Positions 23,391 to 37,927 of a stretch of DNA of 64,000 nt are shown here, piece after piece. The stretch comes from Plasmodium brasilianum (taxonomy: Eukaryota > Apicomplexa > Aconoidasida > Haemosporida > Plasmodiidae). Within the stretch, counting starts at the first letter, position 1, and each line of letters opens with the position of its first letter. A model generated the notes under the pieces. That model was not told the origin of the DNA, searched no databases, and saw only the letters and a program-made list of their open reading frames with translations. The translations under genes were made by a program, and so were the position numbers. The stretch lies in NCBI RefSeq assembly GCF_023973825.1, contig NC_090126.1, positions 1,845,001 through 1,909,000 on the forward strand, given 5' to 3'.

Positions 23391-24156
23391 GACAGGGAAG
23401 GATAATCAATAAAAGAAACGAGAAAAAAGGGAAAGACAGGAAATAATGGGATCTGTCCAAAGAGAAAAAGGAAAGATAGGAAATAATGGATTAGTTAAAA
23501 GGGAAAAAAACGAATTTTCCCAACATACGAAAAATAGCGTGCTTTTTGAAATAACGAATTTAACCCGTATTGTCTGTAAAATTTTTACCAAATCAAATTT
23601 AAAAAGAAAAAAAAAAAATTACTCAAAAATATTATTTCCGTTATTGTTTTTGTTTTCCTATTCTGTGCTTGTGTTTATTTTAATTTTCTGAAATTAGACC
23701 TTAATTGTATAGATTTTTTGCTTTAGTTGCACTTTTTTTTTTTTTTTTATCATTTGGCACGTTGAATCGTTATTACATAATCAACTGTGTTCATTTATTT
23801 TATTTTATTCTTTATAATGTTCTTTATATCTTTTTCTTTCTTTTTTTTTTTTTTTTTTTTTTGTTATCATTCCATTTTAAATGGCTTAAAAATTAACTTA
23901 AAAAATTATTTAAAAGAAAACAAGAAAAAAAAAAAAAAAAATGTTTAATGAAAAAGTGGTCAAAAGAGGATGATCACAGGATAACCCAAGAATAAGCAAC
24001 GGAGGATAAGAAAGCCACATTTCATTTAAATATAAAAAAATGCCTCTCCAATGCATATAACACAAATAAAAAATATATCGAACGGATACTGTTTATTAGG
24101 CGAACAAGGTTCATCATATCAATATATTTTTTTGTTTGCAGAATATTTTCCCATAT
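23391..24156. other. Intergenic, convergent gene ends
   Basis: About 770 bp between the ZNHIT1-like and DIM1 stop codons. T-runs and A-runs only; no gene seen. Confidence 0.75.
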
Positions 24157-25332
24157 TCACCCTTGGTCAATATGGTCGTCATTTACTTCTTCTTCGCTCA
24201 TTTCTCCCTCTTCATCATTGAAAAAAACATTGCTCATTTCACTAGTCTTAATACTGGAAATGTTGAAAAAGTGTATCCCTTTTTTATTAAATTCTAGTAA
24301 CAATTTTAGAAAATCATTTTCTTCTAAATTGACACTTCTCTTTTCACACATATTTATATCTTTTAAAATATCAAGGCAGTATTTTTTAAAAGGGTAATTA
24401 ATTGGAACAATTTTATTAAAAGTACAGCTATTTTTATAATTATGTTCTAACATATTTAATATTGCATTTCTTTTAAAAATAGCATGCAGTGTTTTTCTTT
24501 TTCTACTAAAACAAATTCTTAATAAATTATCCCACTCATCAAAATTTACAAGGAAATTATTTTCCTTTGGAATAAGTTTCAAAATAATACTATCCACTTT
24601 TGGTGGTGGGTTAAAGCTACTTCTATCTACATTAAATATTTTAATGACTTTACAAAAAAGTTTTACATTAACTGTTAGTCTACTATATTTGCTATCGCCT
24701 ACGTTAGCAAGCATTCTTTCAGCAAATTCCTTTTGAAACATCAATACAGCGCATTTAAATAACGGTCTATGTGCTATTAATTTAAAAATAAGTGGACTTG
24801 ATATCTTATATGGAATATTAGCAGTACATATATCAAATTTAGGGAAAACTGTTTTAATAGCATCCCCTTCATATATCTCTAAATTGTTATAGCCTTCATA
24901 AAGGCATCTTTTTTTAACTTCATTTATCATTCTGGAATCAATATCTATAGTAATTACTTTTTTAGCTATTGGTAACAATTTAATTGTTAAGTTACCCGTA
25001 CCACAACCAATTTCTAGTACTACATCTGAGCTTTTTATATTTGCTGCAAATATAATTTTATCTAAAATACCTGGGTTTTTTAAAAGATGTTGACCATGTT
25101 TTTTATATAATATCATATTCATTTTATTACCGCTTTTTATTTTTGAGGTGCTGATATTTCTCCTGTTAATAATATTATTATTACTCTGTTTATTAATCCC
25201 ATTATTTATATGCTTCCCTATTTTTGAGGATTTGTTAATTTCGTTATGATACACTCTATGCTGCCTCATTGTTAAGATGTAATTTGTAACAATTTTTGAA
25301 AAATTACGGAAAAAGTTGTTACTACAAGACAT
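24157..25332 (-). CDS. DIM1/KsgA-family rRNA dimethyladenosine transferase
   Basis: Single exon, 391 residues. The core begins near residue 80 (GQHLLKNPGILDKII). The SAM-binding motif I reads VVLEIGCGTGNL (residues 104-115), the acidic residue binding the ribose is in VITIDIDSRM, and the catalytic N-[LI]-P-[YF] motif is NIPYKISSPLIFKL (172-185). MFQKEFAERML and SFNPPPKVDSIILKL are typical downstream blocks. The family dimethylates two adjacent adenosines near the 3' end of small-subunit rRNA. The core resembles eukaryotic Dim1 more than bacterial KsgA. A 70-residue N-terminal extension (FFRNFSKIVTNYILTMRQHR, then Asn-rich) is basic and could be an organelle-targeting presequence, so nucleolus and mitochondrion or apicoplast are both open. 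An internal start at Met22 is possible. Confidence 0.88.
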   Translation of the reverse strand: MSCSNNFFRNFSKIVTNYILTMRQHRVYHNEINKSSKIGKHINNGINKQSNNNIINRRNISTSKIKSGNKMNMILYKKHGQHLLKNPGILDKIIFAANIKSSDVVLEIGCGTGNLTIKLLPIAKKVITIDIDSRMINEVKKRCLYEGYNNLEIYEGDAIKTVFPKFDICTANIPYKISSPLIFKLIAHRPLFKCAVLMFQKEFAERMLANVGDSKYSRLTVNVKLFCKVIKIFNVDRSSFNPPPKVDSIILKLIPKENNFLVNFDEWDNLLRICFSRKRKTLHAIFKRNAILNMLEHNYKNSCTFNKIVPINYPFKKYCLDILKDINMCEKRSVNLEENDFLKLLLEFNKKGIHFFNISSIKTSEMSNVFFNDEEGEMSEEEVNDDHIDQG

Positions 25333-25737
25333 ATCATTTATTCTATATTAGGGCTTGTAAATAATTATCTAACGTTGTACCTTGTAAGGAAACTTCTTGC
25401 CTCTTCAAGCAGGTTTGAAGTGTATACATACGTATGTATATATATAAGCTTATCTGTTTATTCCTATACATATATATATATATATATATACATACATACT
25501 TACGTACATATGTACATATGTATGTATTAATTAATTCGCCTGTTCAAATAGGCTTATCCATTTATTTGTACATATATATGTTTATACATGTATAAATCTT
25601 CCGTGGAGCAGTTAAAAAATAACTTTTCAGTGTTAATACTTTTTTTCTTCGAAAAAATATATTCGTTTTAATTTAAACGTAATTTTCAGAAGAAAATATT
25701 ATTTTTACTGTAATGAGAAAAGGTCTGGCACAAATAA

Positions 25738-25965
25738 AAAAATTCGATAAATATGCTAAATTCGATAAATATGCTAAATTCGATAAATATGCTAAATTCG
25801 ATAAATATGCTAAATTCGTTAAATATGCCAAATTCGTTAAATATGCCAAATTCGTTAAATATGCTAAATTCGTTAAATATGCTAAATTCGTTAAATATGC
25901 CAAATTCGTTAAATATGCTAAATTCGTTAAATATGCTAAATTCGTTAAAGATGTTAAGTCCATTG
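25738..25965. repeat. 18-bp minisatellite, about 12 copies
   Basis: The unit is TTCGTTAAATATGCTAAA, with a GATAAA variant in the first four copies and TGCC variants further on. Because 18 is a multiple of three, it stays open in two frames on each strand (for example KFVKYA repeats on the plus strand). It lies upstream of DIM1 and is most likely non-coding. Confidence 0.9.
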
Positions 25966-25971
25966 AACATG

Positions 25972-27075
25972 TTAAATAAATATATTAAATTCGTTAAATA
26001 TTTTAAAATAATAGAGTTGCATTATACCGGCGCCTTTGAATAAATACTAACAATTTTGTCATATACCTAATTTATCGTACACAACTTTTTTAAAGCTAAT
26101 GAAAAAAAAACATTCATTATTATTTATAAAATATATAACACTGTGAACATACATGCGTTTAGTGTCAGTTATGTAAAATTATATGTACGTAAAAGGTTAT
26201 ATATATCTGGAGAGTGTATAAAAATTGTACAGCGCCTAAATTTATGTATTGAACGTTTTGTGGGGTGTACTTACTAATATATCATTAAATGCCATCTTGC
26301 TATATAAAATACTTTTCTCTATGTACTTAAATATATTTTAATTTTTTTGTTTCTAATTATTTTTCTTTTTCAGAATATAGGTAACAAAAAAGAAATCATG
26401 AATAAAAGAAAAAAGCAAAAATAAAAGAATGGAAAAGAAAAAAAAAAAAAGGAAAACATTTTCAGTTGATTTAAGTTTTTTCAAAACATAAGAAAAACGC
26501 GTAGTAGAGAATATGATATCATATTTTTCATACAGAGAAGCTGTAACTTACAATCCACTTAGATTGTCATCCTTTAAAATTTTCATACTAGTATGATTAA
26601 ATATATTTTTCTCTGATATAGAACTTTAAACGCAATAAATTTTACCAAAGAAAAAAAAAAAATTATGTAAAAACGGAAAGTATAAATAACATATAGACAT
26701 ATACATCACCTTGCTTTGTTATATTTAAACCCCTGGGTTGAGTTTTTTTTATACACTTTTTCTCATTATAATGTATGTCTGTTATAATAACGTTGTAATA
26801 ACTTTGTTGTAAGAGGAACAGTTAATGTTTTCCAAATAGGGTAATATAGTTGATGTGCCTTAAGTATAATCTTAAAATTTTATTTTTTTTTTTGAGGCAG
26901 TATTAGGAACTTATGTAGTGCTACGTATGTATATGTGTACATATATATACATGTACATATACGGTCATATAAATTTTGGATACCTGTTTAGAGCAAGTTG
27001 AATTCAAATTGTACTTTGAAAACATATTATAACGTTATAATTTTTATAACACAACATTTTTCCCTTTTGATACGT

Positions 27076-27111
<36 letters not shown>

Positions 27112-27567
27112 TTTTTTGTTTTCATTTCGCATAATTAAGTCATTATAATGACATTTATTTATTATTTGTTTTTACCATTAAGGTTGTTATTCCATGAAAA
27201 AGTATTTAACATTAATTTATGTAAACATATAAGAACTTCAAACTTTTTGATGAACTTTAATCTTTTTTAAAAATTTTGAATTACTTAATTACGATAAAAA
27301 TTTTGACTTAAATATATATATAAATGTATAAATATATACATATTCTTATACACATATTTATAATACATATTTATATGTACATATTTATATATACATATTT
27401 ATAATACATATTTATAAATACATATTTATGTATACATATATATTGGTATTTTATTACGAAAGCTTTGAATTTAATTTGTTCCATTTTATGCTGCTTTTTT
27501 TTAGCCTCATTTTTAGAGCTTGGCTTTTTAATACACCATAAAAACAAATCCATGCACTTTTCGACAT
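25972..27567 (-). CDS. Candidate small spliced gene, 81 residues (weak)
   Basis: A phase-consistent chain of four exons can be drawn: 27567-27458 (MSKSAWICFYGVLKSQALKM...), 26587-26552 (MKILKDDNLSG), 26299-26275 (KMAFNDIL) and 26046-25972 (YLFKGAGIMQLYYF..., stop TAA). Two donors are perfect GTAAGT. Against it: intron 1 is about 870 bp, which is long for this genus, acceptor tracts are poor, and the last exon runs into repeat-derived DNA. The exons might instead belong to the 5' untranslated leader of the DIM1 transcript. No family recognised. Confidence 0.22.
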
Positions 27568-27939
27568 GTTTGTTTCATTTGTTTTATTTTTTCTACTACT
27601 AATACTTCACATTATATATTTTGAGACTTAAATTTTAAGTCCTATATTTTTTTAAAATTTTCGTTTTAAGATTTGAAATTTCCATAAAAATTAAATAATT
27701 TTACGAGTTTGAAAAAATTGTTTATGACTTCATAAGCACGTGTAAAATATACGAGAACCTAGAACATTATTTTCGTAACTTCTTTTTCGTTGTTTGAAAA
27801 AGATTAAAGGTTTAATTGAATTTTCAAAATTATTGTTTAATTATAATATTAAAAAATATATGCAAAACATTCACCTTTCGTTTATATATATATATATATA
27901 TGCATATATATTTTTATTTACATATGTATAACATTTTAA

Positions 27940-28395
27940 TTCAATTTTTTTTTATGTCTTCATGTTTTTCCATTTTTTATTACGCGTTTTTTATGTCAGC
28001 GTTCAATTTTTTATGTTGTTATTCGTTTTTTTATGTTGTCATTTGTTTTTTTATGTTGTCATTTGTTTTTTTATGCTGTCTTTCGTTTTTTTGTGTTTTC
28101 TCATGCTCTTTTTCTGTTGCCATACATTTTTTCGTGTCTCCATGCACATTTTTATGCTATCAATTCTTTTTTTTTTTTTATGCTATCAATTCTTTTTTTT
28201 TTTATTCTATCAATTCTTTTTTTTTTTTTATGCTATTTTTTTATTCAATTCTTTTTTTTTTTATCTATCAATTCTTTTTTTTTTTTTTTCTATCTCCTAT
28301 CAATTTTTTTTTTTTTATGCTATCAATTCTTTTTTTTTTTTATGCTATCAATTCTTTTTTTTTTTTATGTTATGAATTCTTTTTTTTATTCAAAA
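27940..28395. repeat. T-tract tandem repeat
   Basis: Two blocks. The first has TTTTTTATGTTGTCATTTG units of about 24 bp. The second has TATGCTATCAATTC followed by T8-T14, about 25 bp per unit. It is open in all three plus frames as Phe-rich nonsense, so I treat it as non-coding. Confidence 0.85.
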
Positions 28396-29959
28396 TAAAT
28401 TCCTTTTTTCCAGTTATGGGAGAATATATATGATAAAGGTAAGGGGTTTTCCCTTATATAATCCATAAAATAAGTTATATATATATATATATATATATAT
28501 ACGTATAACAATTTTACATTTGCATTTGTTGTGTTCCAATAATATTTCAATTTTTAGATCAATTAAATATATATTATAAGCTTAAGACAGACAAAATAGG
28601 GAGCCTTAAAATTATGCAATTTGTGCATTTAAACATGTTATATCTATATATCTATATATATATGTGCGTACGCAAATTTCTTTATTTTCACACATAAATA
28701 TATATAAATACGTATAATTACATATAAAAACATGTAAATACACATGAATACATATAAACACAAATTAATACAAATTAATATATCTAAATACAAAATGCGA
28801 ATTAATATATGTAAATACAAATTAACATAAGTTAATACAAATTAATATATATAGATATAGTTAATATATATATATAAATTAATATGTGTAAATAAGCTTG
28901 AATGAAGGAAGCACTTATAATTAAAGGAAATATATACAAACACAGGAACACAAATACGTGTATGTAGGTAAATATATATGTACATATATAAACACACACA
29001 TATATATATATATAACACTTTGACTATATGTTTTAATTAACTATATTATTTCCCACTTTGTTTGTACAGCAAGCGTTATGTTAAATGATAAATAAATAAT
29101 CATTGCATACACGTACGTTTCAGTAAAATTCTGATTTAATACTGTTAAAAAAGGAAAACATTAAAACATAACTGTTAATTTATGTAACATCTTGATAATA
29201 TGCGCACATATTTATATATGCCCATAATTCAGTAGTTACTATTTTTTTTTCAGAGATTTTTATTTTTTGTTTTGTTTTTACAAATTTAATTTGTTCTGTT
29301 TATTAATTTATTTTCACACTTATATGGTTATATTATTACTTTTATGCAAAATGTGTAAATGGATTCATAATCTACTAAAATAAAAAAAAAAAAAAAAAAA
29401 AAAAAAAGTAATTAAAAGAAAAAATCATTTTTTTTCTGCATGTACATATTATTATGATGTTATAGCGCATTAATATATAGAACTACGTTTTTATACCATT
29501 TTGTATTAGTAGTAAAGTAATCATTTTATTTTTACTTTATTTTATTCATGTGAAAAGATAAAGTAAAACAAAGTAGAGTAAATTTAAATAAAAAATAAAA
29601 ATAAATAAAAATAAGTAAAAATAAATAAAAAAAGGATAGAATAAAATAAAATAAAATAGAATAAAACAAAGTTAAATAAAACAGAATTAAATAAAACAAA
29701 ACGGAAAAACATATAGGACAGAGTAACAGTACAGATTAGAATAATATAAAATAAAATATAGTAAAATATATCAAAATATAGCAAAATATAGCAAAATATA
29801 GTAAAATAAACAAAAATAAAGTGAAATAAGAAAAACAGCAAAATAGAGCAAAACAGAAAAAGTAAGTCGATATAAAGCAAAATATAAAGTTTAATAATTA
29901 GGTACCCATACCGTAGAAAGAATACAATAAAAAATAGTACAAAAATAAAGTAGTAGAAA

Positions 29960-31678
29960 ATGTACCTGAATAAGATAACAGATTTTAACTACTTCTTAGG
30001 TTTAGAAATTTTAAAAAGTTTTGATGTAGCAAATTACCTCATAGCAGTGATTGTACTGTTCGCTTTAGTGCTAGCTGTATTTAATGAAGACGCATCAGCA
30101 GGGTCCCCAAGATTGTCTTGGGTATTAGGAGAATTTTTACCAATACAACAATCAATTTTTTGTTTAAATTCTAATATCGAGAATAAATTATTTAAAAAAA
30201 AAAATAGTAAAGTATATACGTTTATTATATTTTTATATAAATTGTGTGTGAAAATAAAAGAGTCTATAGTTGAAGGCAGTTTTATTAATTTGTTGAATGA
30301 GGGGAAGAATAAGTTTTTAAAAAATATAGTATTATATAAGAATTATGTTTTGATAAACCTTAAGGCTGAATCAAAAAGACATTTTTTTTACCTATTATTA
30401 AAGCAAAAATATAATTTACCTATTAGAAAAAATGAAACCGAAATGAGTAGTTATTTGGAGACGAAAAGAGAAATGATTCGATTAAATAGATGGACATTAA
30501 TGTGGAGAGTATCAGATGTAAAAAATGAGTATATTACATGTGAAAATAGTAAAGTGCGAACTATGTCTTCTTATTCTTACCTAGATTTTATAAGAGAGCC
30601 ATTAGTACAAGAACACGCAATAAAAGCGGCTATGGAATGGTCAACTGGAAATCATGGTCCGAGGATGTTGGGTGGGAATAGCCAAATATTAAGAGATTTA
30701 GAAAAAAAGGTAGGAAAATTTTTTGGTAGAAACGATTCTATTTTAGCTGTATGTGGTTTTCTAGCATGTATGTCAGGTATAGCAGCAGTAGCAACTCCGT
30801 ATGATTTAATTTTATATGATAGTCGCACACATGAATGTGTAAAGGTAGGTATACAAATATGTGGTGCAAAAGCATATGTATTTAAACATAATGATTATAA
30901 TCATTTAGAATTGTTGTTATTAAAATACAGAAGTAAATATAGGAACTGTTGGATTTGCTTAGAATCGGTATATTCAATGGATGGTGATATACCTCATTTA
31001 CCATCCTTTAAAAAATTATGCATTAAATACAATGCTAAGTTATTTGTAGATGAGGCACATGGTTTAGGTGTATTAGGCAAAACAGGTAGAGGATTAGAAG
31101 AGCATTTTAATATGCCTGGTTCAGTGGATATGATAGTTGGAACGTTTAGTAAATCAATAGGTTCAGTAGGAGGATATATAGTTGCTTCTGATGAAGTAGT
31201 TGAATTTTTAGATATTCATTGTATAGGTAATGTTTTTTCTGCCCCTTTACCTGCCTATTGTGCAGGTGGTGCTTTAAAAGCATTTGAACTAATAGACTCA
31301 CAGTCATGGAGAATAGAAAAACTTAAATTTAACACAAAATATTTAAGAAGCGGGTTAATATCTGGTATGGGGTATTGGCCAAAAGATTATCCTGAAAGTA
31401 ATAAATATATTATTGGAGGTGATGATAATACTAGTGTAATACCAGTTATTTTTCCAAATGACACAGACAGGTTATTTAAAATATGTAATCTCATGTTTAA
31501 AAAGAGCTGGTTAATTTCAGCCGTATCTTTTCCTGCCTGCCCATATAAATTGCCCCGATTTAGAGTTACTGCAACGTCTGCCTACTCAGTAGAATATATG
31601 AATGACTTTATTCGTGACCTGGTATGTGCAACAGTCAGCGTTCAACCATCAACTTTTGAAGGAGAATTACTAATATAG
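29960..31678 (+). CDS. SPT: Serine palmitoyltransferase (serine C-palmitoyltransferase)
   Basis: Single exon, 572 residues. An N-terminal membrane anchor lies at about residues 18-40 (DVANYLIAVIVLFALVLAVF). The alpha-oxoamine synthase fold follows: SYSYLDF, NHGPRMLGGNSQILRDLE, DSRTHECVKVG, then LFVDEAHGLGVLGKTGRG with the PLP-contacting Asp and His. The Schiff-base Lys is in GTFSKSIGSVGGY (Lys398). The C-terminal domain has FRVTATSAYSVEYM. The enzyme condenses L-serine with palmitoyl-CoA to 3-ketosphinganine at the ER, the first step of sphingolipid synthesis. The Lys is present, so this is the catalytic (LCB2-type) subunit. No second SPT subunit gene was seen in the window. The start follows a long A-rich leader. 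Confidence 0.93.
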   Translation: MYLNKITDFNYFLGLEILKSFDVANYLIAVIVLFALVLAVFNEDASAGSPRLSWVLGEFLPIQQSIFCLNSNIENKLFKKKNSKVYTFIIFLYKLCVKIKESIVEGSFINLLNEGKNKFLKNIVLYKNYVLINLKAESKRHFFYLLLKQKYNLPIRKNETEMSSYLETKREMIRLNRWTLMWRVSDVKNEYITCENSKVRTMSSYSYLDFIREPLVQEHAIKAAMEWSTGNHGPRMLGGNSQILRDLEKKVGKFFGRNDSILAVCGFLACMSGIAAVATPYDLILYDSRTHECVKVGIQICGAKAYVFKHNDYNHLELLLLKYRSKYRNCWICLESVYSMDGDIPHLPSFKKLCIKYNAKLFVDEAHGLGVLGKTGRGLEEHFNMPGSVDMIVGTFSKSIGSVGGYIVASDEVVEFLDIHCIGNVFSAPLPAYCAGGALKAFELIDSQSWRIEKLKFNTKYLRSGLISGMGYWPKDYPESNKYIIGGDDNTSVIPVIFPNDTDRLFKICNLMFKKSWLISAVSFPACPYKLPRFRVTATSAYSVEYMNDFIRDLVCATVSVQPSTFEGELLI

Positions 31679-31766
31679 GGACTGGTATGATTATATAAAT
31701 ATATATATATAAAGCTGAACAATGAAAAGTAGGGCTAGAAAACCATAGTTTTACGCAGTTTACACA

Positions 31767-32046
31767 ATGAGGGCTTTTTTTCGCCATTTTAATGTTTTTC
31801 ATTTTTCGTATATTACTTTGCCATATGTTAATATGCCTTTTGTTGGCTTGCAATATGTTATTCCATCATATTCAGTTTTATTTTATCTTATTTTAATTTT
31901 TTTTTTTTTTTTGTCATTATCACACGTTAAAATTATCATTAGTATTTGTTACCTGTTTGCACTTATATTTTATTTTTTTTGAAACTTATTTCCTATAAAA
32001 TTTATAGTAACCCATTAGATTTCATAAATATAAACTACGTTTTGTA

Positions 32047-32084
<38 letters not shown>

Positions 32085-32221
32085 TTAACCATTTATAACA
32101 GCAAAAAAAAGATGAATACGCTAATTTAATACCCCCATTAATTAAAGCAAATGCACAACAACAAAAAAAAAAAACAGATATACAGGAAAAACGAAATGTG
32201 TCATTCAAAATTTTCGCCTGA
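31767..32221 (+). CDS. Candidate small spliced gene, 63 residues
   Basis: Three exons fit with consistent phases: 31767-31807 (MRAFFRHFNVFHF), 32008-32038 (NPLDFININY) and 32102-32221 (QKKDEYANLIPPLIKANA..., stop TGA). The first donor is TC|GTATAT and the acceptors follow T-rich tracts. The second intron is only 63 bp and contains a T-run of about 33. The product begins with an Arg/Phe-rich, acid-free stretch like a mitochondrial presequence and ends basic (DIQEKRNVSFKIFA). It starts about 90 bp after the SPT stop, so it could also be a spliced 3' UTR. Not recognised as any family. Confidence 0.4.
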
Positions 32222-32238
32222 ACGTAAAACAAGGTAAC

Positions 32239-32551
32239 TCATGAGGTGAACCCGTATATAAATAAGTACATAAAATGTCTGCATAAGGACAGTAGTATAA
32301 CGTGTTAATATATAAATTAAGGAATACAATGAAATGTACAATGAAGCAGAAAAAAGGAGACATACGTTTCCTCAAAGATATATTTCTCTTCTAAATGTAG
32401 CATATTAATATATTCTTTTTTTTTTTTATTAACTCATATGACTAATAACTTGTTACATTTAGATATACGACTTACCATTGTACATAACTAACGTGTTTAT
32501 ACATCTCTGTGATTGGATTACAATAAAGAATTTGTACCTGTATAATTGATA

Positions 32552-32588
<37 letters not shown>

Positions 32589-32869
32589 ATTGTGAGTACT
32601 TGATGCTTAAATACATGATGTAAAAGAACGAATGAACAAAATAAAAAAAATTAAAATAGTTCACAAGTATATTAAATGAAATTAAGAAATTGGAACTAAA
32701 AAGGAAGCAGTGCTCTGTCTCTTTTTTGTTATATATATATACACATATATACATATATACATAAATACACGTGTACATATAATTTACAAAAAGAATTATG
32801 TACTTCTTTTTCGCATTTAAGGGAAAGTATTCCTCGAAATTTTTACCCCCCATTAAATATTATTGTCAT
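32239..32869 (-). CDS. Candidate small spliced gene, 49 residues or more
   Basis: Four exons fit in phase: 32869-32847 (MTIIFNG), 32537-32476 (YKFFIVIQSQRCINTLVMYN), 32390-32366 (EEKYIFEE) and 32278-32239 (HFMYLFIYGFTS, stop TGA). Donors are GTAAAA, GTAAGT and GTATGT; acceptors are TATACAG, ATTTAG and TATGCAG. The strand pattern reads like beta-strands, loosely like an Sm/LSm fold or a proteasome-assembly chaperone 3, but I would not assign either. A further 5' exon is possible: in another frame just upstream the DNA reads PFKNVLFVKIKNKTEYIGGY. It converges on the 31767-32221 candidate with 17 bp between stops. Confidence 0.42.
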
Positions 32870-33950
32870 AGCCTCCGATATATTCTGTTTTATTTTTTAT
32901 TTTTACAAAAAGAACATTTTTGAAAGGACAAGCCAATTTTAACTTATAACGTGTAAAATGTAAGCATATAACAAAATTGGCAAGCAAATACAATAAGGTG
33001 TGTATATAAGTGTTACATGTACATGTGCATATACAAATATACATTTGCCCAAATTACACCTTTACATGTTATATAGCATACTGCATATTCTATTATCATT
33101 CTCAAAATACACTTTTTAGAAGTGGAAAATTACAAAAGGATTGAAGTAAAACATTATATCTATCATAAGAAAAGCTTAAAAGAAAATGAGCTTTGAAAAA
33201 ATTTCTCAAGATAAAAATTATTTTTATTTTTATTTTTATTCGTATGATATAGCATAATAGGAAGCAAATTCTGGCATAATAAAAACCAGCGTGCAGTTTT
33301 TAATATTAAAGATTAATTTACATACGAGATGTTCAATGCCAGCATATGCATACATACGGGTCCATATTATATACATCTGAAACATAACGTTTAACAAATT
33401 GTGGAGGCTACTTAGATTGAGCATATGGGAAATAACGAAGTTACATGTATTCATGAACACATGTTTGAAAAAACAGTAAAAATTAAAACTTTACTTAACT
33501 CTTGCTGCCATTAACACATTGGTAATACATAGCAAATATTAGTATTATTTTTTGGTCTTGACATTTGTGCGAGCTAAGATTTTGCTTGTTATAGGCAATA
33601 AAAAAAAAAAAAAAAAAAAAAAATGAATAAATAAATAAATAAAGTTCAAAAGTTAAAAATATAATAAAATAAAAAATAAAAATGAAATGTAAAATGTGAA
33701 CTATAATATAGCGTAGCAAAGTGGCTATCGCAAAAATACACATATGCATTGCATAAGTGCGAAAGCGTACATTTAATTTTTATTTTATTCTTCATTTTTC
33801 AACTACTATTATAAAACATAAGTTTGTGTAAAATTCAGCAAAATATAAGCATTTTTTGGTCAGGTGTTTTATTAAAAAATTACAAAACATTACACGTTCA
33901 AGGATGTGAGTGTACGTGTACGCAAATATATATCTATATCTATCTATATC

Positions 33951-33982
<32 letters not shown>

Positions 33983-34402
33983 CATATATATAAGTATGTA
34001 TTTATTAATGTATGTATATACTTATGTGCATGTATGTGTACGTGGGTATACATATAAATGGATACTTTTGCATGGGTACACATAACTGACGCTGAGAATG
34101 AAAATAACAGTGAAAACAGAAATACCTCTTTGGCTAAAAACTGGTATAAAAGATATTGCATTTAAGATAAATTAACAGGATAGGGGAAAAAAAAAAAAAA
34201 AAAAAAAAATACAGTGCAGTACAGTACAATACAATATATACTGTGTCCTCAAATACAGAGAAAAACGAAAGGAGGTAAACAACTCCAACTTCGTACAAAT
34301 TTGACGAAATAAACGAAAAATATATCATGCATAATGTTATATGATGGTTAATAAAAAGTATATTGATGCAGTTAAAAAAAAAAAAAAAAAAAAGAGTTCT
34401 AC
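32870..34402. other. Intergenic region
   Basis: About 1.5 kb of promoter and leader DNA between the small candidate and the Asn-rich gene, with TA repeats near 33930-34020 and A-runs near 33600 and 34180. One 5' exon of the small minus-strand candidate may lie in the first 250 bp. Otherwise nothing seen. Confidence 0.65.

Positions 34403-37927
<3,525 letters not shown>

Larger units (their letters stand above)
25333..29959. other. Long divergent intergenic region
   Basis: About 4.6 kb between the starts of DIM1 and serine palmitoyltransferase. It contains an 18-bp minisatellite, a T-rich repeat block, TA repeats, a degenerate A-rich block at 29580-29880 (AAAATAAAATA type) and a weak candidate spliced gene on the minus strand, each listed separately. 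Confidence 0.7.

Noticed and set aside
27816..28433. ORFs of 120-205 codons, Phe-rich, in three plus frames
   Set aside because: They are different readings of one T-tract tandem repeat; the same pattern in all frames shows no coding constraint.
29584..29880. Minus ORF of 98 codons, hydrophobic
   Set aside because: Antisense of an AAAATAAAATA simple-sequence block just before the SPT start codon.
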